From: an uncultured Lachnospiraceae bacterium
GTDB lineage: Bacteria > Bacillota > Clostridia > Lachnospirales > Lachnospiraceae
DNA: 19,711 nucleotides
Assembly (NCBI GenBank): GCA_910578115.1
Contig: CAJTPO010000017.1
Span: forward strand, 77,688-97,398
Direction of reading: 5' to 3'
Shown: one piece after another, positions 17,845-19,711 of the stretch
Layout of the letters: each line of letters begins with the position of its first letter
Position numbering within the stretch: position 1 is the stretch's first letter
Made by a program: the position numbers and the translations under genes
The notes under the pieces: generated by a model
Told to the model about the DNA's origin: nothing
Seen by the model: the letters and a program-made list of their open reading frames with translations, nothing else
The model's database searches: none

Positions 17845-18762
17845 ATGCAGAAATTTAAAAGCAACACAAGAATAATTATCGGCGTGGATCATGGATATGG
17901 AAACATGAAAACCGCACACAGAGTATTTCGGGCAGGCGTGGAATGTATGGAGGACGAACCGATTGTCAGTAAAAATTTCGTGAAATATAAGGACAAATTT
18001 TATGTGATTGGGGAGTCGCACTTGGTATATCAGGGCAATAAAACGGATTCCGAGGATTTTTATATTCTGACACTTGCGGCATTGGCAGAGGAATTGAAGT
18101 TCAGAGGGCTGCATGAAGCAAATGTGACATTGGCGGCTGGACTTCCACTTGCATGGATGAAAAGTCAGGGCGCAGACTTTAAGCGCTATCTGATGAAAGA
18201 ACAGGAACTGCATTTTGAGTTCCGAAAAGAGAGATATCATGTGCATTTGTGCGGCGTAGAAATATTTCCACAGGGATTTGCGGCTGTTGTCAATTTAGGT
18301 GCGATGTTGGGAATGAATATGCTGGCGGATATTGGGAACGGAACCATGAACGTGATGCAGATTATTGACAACAAACCGTTGAAAAAAAGTCTTGTAACGG
18401 ATAAATTCGGCGCAGGTATCTGTATGAAAGAGATACAGAAAGAATTGTCAAAGGAAAGCGGTGAGGATATTCCCGAAATGTTGATTGAACCGCTTCTGCG
18501 GAAAGGTTTGCAGGGAAGAACAGATAATATCGCTAAGAAAGTAGAGTATATTGCAAAAAAGTATACGGAAAATATCAGAAAGCGTTTGACAGACTATGGA
18601 TATAAGGAAGAACTGGTACACCTGTATGTGATTGGCGGAGGCGGCTGTCTGCTTCAGAATTATTCGGATTTAGGAGAGAAGGCAGGAGTGACTTTTATTA
18701 CGGATATTTGTGCCAATGCAAAGGGATATGAAATTTTGGCAGAGAAGAAATTGCGCAGATAG
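17845..18762 (+). CDS. ParM-like actin-family ATPase (plasmid segregation type)
   Basis: This 305-residue protein has the actin/Hsp70-fold nucleotide pocket: phosphate-1 motif GVDHGYGNMKT (residues 13-23), phosphate-2 motif ADIGNGT (161-167) and adenosine motif IGGGG (263-267). The length fits ParM/StbA and bacterial Alp families. ParM polymers push plasmid or element copies apart when bound to a ParR-parC complex. Start choice: AGGAGGG (17830-17836) lies eight bases before the ATG at 17845. The longer frame from ATG 17797 has no good ribosome binding site and overlaps the inverted repeat. It is followed at 61 nt by a probable ParR-like gene, then the mob region. On an ICE it may stabilise the excised circular form; this is inference. 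Confidence 0.85.
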   Translation: MQKFKSNTRIIIGVDHGYGNMKTAHRVFRAGVECMEDEPIVSKNFVKYKDKFYVIGESHLVYQGNKTDSEDFYILTLAALAEELKFRGLHEANVTLAAGLPLAWMKSQGADFKRYLMKEQELHFEFRKERYHVHLCGVEIFPQGFAAVVNLGAMLGMNMLADIGNGTMNVMQIIDNKPLKKSLVTDKFGAGICMKEIQKELSKESGEDIPEMLIEPLLRKGLQGRTDNIAKKVEYIAKKYTENIRKRLTDYGYKEELVHLYVIGGGGCLLQNYSDLGEKAGVTFITDICANAKGYEILAEKKLRR

Positions 18763-18822
18763 ATTGCATTGTTTCTATATCCGATAAGATATAGATTGAT
18801 TTGTGGGAAAGGAATAAATTTT

Positions 18823-19224
18823 ATGAGAGGAACATATCGCTGTACCAATGTAAAATTCTGCATGGAAGATGAGAACCAGCGCAGGGCATGGGAATATCTG
18901 CATGGGTTGAACCGTAGGGATGGTTCTTATGGAAAAGTGCTTGCAGATGCGCTTATTGCAGTGATAGGCAGTCAAAGTAATTTGCAAAATGCGATGAGGA
19001 AACGGTTTTCAGGTAAACAGTGTGAAGACTCAGGAGACGAGATTAAGGAGTTTGCAAATAAAGTTGCGGAGGTGGTGTTAGAAGGTATAACCGATTATTT
19101 TGCCGACAAAGCTGTTTTTCAAGGTACAAAACAAAGACTTGATGAAACGCAAGTATCCAAACCGGAGCCGGAAGAGGAGATTGCAGAAGATATGTTGGAT
19201 TTTGCTTTTTCAATGGGAGAGTAG
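18823..19224 (+). CDS. Probable ParR-like DNA-binding partner of the ParM-like ATPase
   Basis: This is a 133-residue hypothetical protein. Residues 8-50 (from TNVKFCMEDENQRRAWEYL to SYGKVLADALIAVIG) fit the pattern of a ribbon-helix-helix domain: a short beta strand, a helix, a turn with SYGK and a second helix. The C-terminal third is acidic with low complexity (EPEEEIAEDMLDFAFSMGE). ParR proteins have this layout, with an N-terminal RHH that binds parC and a C-terminal tail that touches ParM, and they are encoded directly after parM. The assignment therefore rests mainly on position and architecture, not on recognised similarity. AAAGGAA (18808-18814) lies eight bases before the ATG. The longer TTG frame from 18769 lacks a site. 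Confidence 0.6.
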   Translation: MRGTYRCTNVKFCMEDENQRRAWEYLHGLNRRDGSYGKVLADALIAVIGSQSNLQNAMRKRFSGKQCEDSGDEIKEFANKVAEVVLEGITDYFADKAVFQGTKQRLDETQVSKPEPEEEIAEDMLDFAFSMGE

Positions 19225-19248
19225 CTTGCAAAAGAATAGAGTGTAAAT

Positions 19249-19307
19249 GGTACCGAGTTGGCACCCGATTAATGGGGTAAAGTGATTTTGGGTGCCAATT
19301 AGGAACC
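19249..19307. repeat. 18-bp imperfect inverted repeat
   Basis: Arms 19249-19266 and 19290-19307 match at 15 of 18 positions, with a perfect TTGGCACCC/GGGTGCCAA core and a 23-nt loop. No T run follows, so it is not a classic terminator for the parMR-like unit. Candidate oriT arm or ParR/relaxosome binding site. Confidence 0.55.
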
Positions 19308-19434
19308 GTATAAGGAGCAGGATGGCAGAAGCTTTTCTGTTTACAAAAAATGAAGCGCGGGCGCAGAGATAGAAAATATGCAATAATGACCCTTGGAAAA
19401 TTTGCTAAAAAGTAGAATATCAAGCACTGGATTC

Positions 19435-19489
19435 GGATATCCAAATAGCGATTTTGCAACGTTTACACATTTGCAAATTGGATATCCAA
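19435..19489. repeat. Paired GGATATCCAA palindromic sites
   Basis: GGATATCCAA occurs at 19435-19444 and 19480-19489, exactly 45 bp apart. TTGGATATCC (19478-19487) is also the inverse of the first copy, because the core GGATATCC is a palindrome. TTTGCAA motifs lie between them at about 19453 and 19470. Confidence 0.6.
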
Positions 19490-19504
19490 TCCGCTTGCTG
19501 CTTG

Positions 19505-19522
19505 TAGGGGAAAAATCCCCTA
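19505..19522 (+). repeat. TAGGGGA/TCCCCTA hairpin
   Basis: A perfect 7-bp stem with an AAAA loop, followed by ACCCCTT. GC-rich hairpins of this kind near a mobC gene are common beside nic sites of Firmicutes mobilization regions; the link is from general knowledge, not shown here. Confidence 0.5.
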
Positions 19523-19613
19523 ACCCCTTATGAAATACATATAGAACGGAATGCAGAGCAAGAAAACAATGGTATCAATTTTTAGTCAATCTATGGAACG
19601 ATGGAGGTTGAAA

Positions 19614-19711
19614 ATGGAAAAACGAAATCGAAAGAATCAGCTTATTTTACGCCTGAGTGATGATGAGAAGTATATTTTAGATGCCAAATGTAAAAATGCA
19701 GAGTACAGGAA
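19614..19711 (+). CDS. MobC-like relaxosome protein, N-terminus only
   Basis: Only the first 32 codons are in the window; the gene continues past the right edge. The peptide MEKRNRKNQLILRLSDDEKY has the basic start, short beta strand and helix of the ribbon-helix-helix MobC family, which binds oriT beside the relaxase and helps open the DNA for nicking. GGAGGT (19603-19608) lies five bases before the ATG. An in-frame ATG at 19593 has no ribosome binding site. Other RHH proteins (CopG, ParR, antitoxin) cannot be excluded from so short a stretch. The position after a palindrome-rich gene-free region supports mobilization. Confidence 0.65.
   Translation, partial: MEKRNRKNQLILRLSDDEKYILDAKCKNAEYR

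Larger units (their letters stand above)
19225..19613. other. 389-nt gene-free region with palindromes, candidate oriT and/or parC
   Basis: No convincing gene lies here. The region holds an 18-bp imperfect inverted repeat (19249-19307), a pair of GGATATCCAA sites (19435-19444 and 19480-19489, each partly palindromic), two TTTGCAA motifs between them, and a short GGGGA/TCCCC hairpin followed by AACCCC (19505-19528). It sits between the parMR-like pair and a mobC-like gene, where Firmicutes elements commonly carry oriT. Either a transfer origin or a partition centromere would fit; the sequence alone does not decide. Confidence 0.5.
14785..19711. mobile_element. Left part of an integrative conjugative or mobilizable element
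   Basis: After the tuf terminator the DNA is visibly more AT-rich, and the genes are those of a mobile element: xis-like, tyrosine integrase, ParM-like, ParR-like and MobC-like, plus one - strand gene of unknown role. The left boundary is placed directly after the terminator but is not defined. The 14785-14837 stretch holds three TGATAA motifs (14801, 14811, 14822), possible integrase-binding repeats. The right end, relaxase and any type IV secretion genes are outside the window, so conjugative versus mobilizable cannot be decided. The - strand gene at 14838-16052 could be element cargo or, less likely, chromosomal. Confidence 0.75.

Noticed and set aside
19043..19459. - strand frame of 138 codons overlapping the ParR-like gene and the gene-free region
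   Set aside because: No ribosome binding site or domain; it overlaps a better supported + strand gene and palindromes.

Overview
The window reads as a Lachnospiraceae-type (Clostridia, Firmicutes) chromosome carrying the start of an integrated mobile element. The organism call rests on three things: the style of the RpoB, RpoC, S12 and EF-G sequences, strong AGGAGG-type ribosome binding sites, and Firmicutes gene order in the transcription and translation cluster. It is inferred from memory of these families, not from a search.

Bases 1-14784 are core chromosome, all on the + strand. A hypothetical acidic protein gene (144-728) carries the rplJ promoter inside its 3' end. An L10 leader with a terminator/antiterminator arrangement (about 736-867) precedes rplJ and rplL. 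After a terminator comes a separate promoter for rpoB and rpoC, the two largest RNA polymerase subunits. The rpoC terminator hairpin physically contains the promoter of the next unit, rpsL-rpsG-fusA (S12, S7, EF-G). tuf (EF-Tu) follows with its own promoter and a textbook terminator at 14751-14784. Together these genes supply the ribosomal stalk, RNA polymerase core, decoding-centre proteins and the two main elongation GTPases. Unusual local structure includes a partly preserved second copy of the rpsL promoter region before rpsG, a 53-bp tandem repeat made from the fusA 3' end, and a perfect hairpin in the rpoB-rpoC spacer.

From about 14785 to the right edge the DNA becomes visibly more AT-rich and its gene content changes to that of an integrative and conjugative or mobilizable element. 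On the - strand lies a 404-residue protein with a four-cysteine zinc-finger-like motif (resembling DUF6076). Divergent from it are an excisionase-like helix-turn-helix protein, a tyrosine integrase with a complete R-K-H-R-H-Y catalytic set, a ParM-like actin ATPase, a probable ParR-like partner, a 389-nt gene-free region full of palindromes (candidate oriT and/or parC), and the first codons of a MobC-like relaxosome protein cut by the window end. The element's other end and its relaxase are outside the window, so its boundaries and att core cannot be fixed here.

The observations most worth following are the promoter-in-terminator at rpsL, its offset-preserving diverged copy before rpsG, the L10-leader antiterminator pairing, the fusA-tail repeats, and the parMR plus palindrome-rich region of the element.
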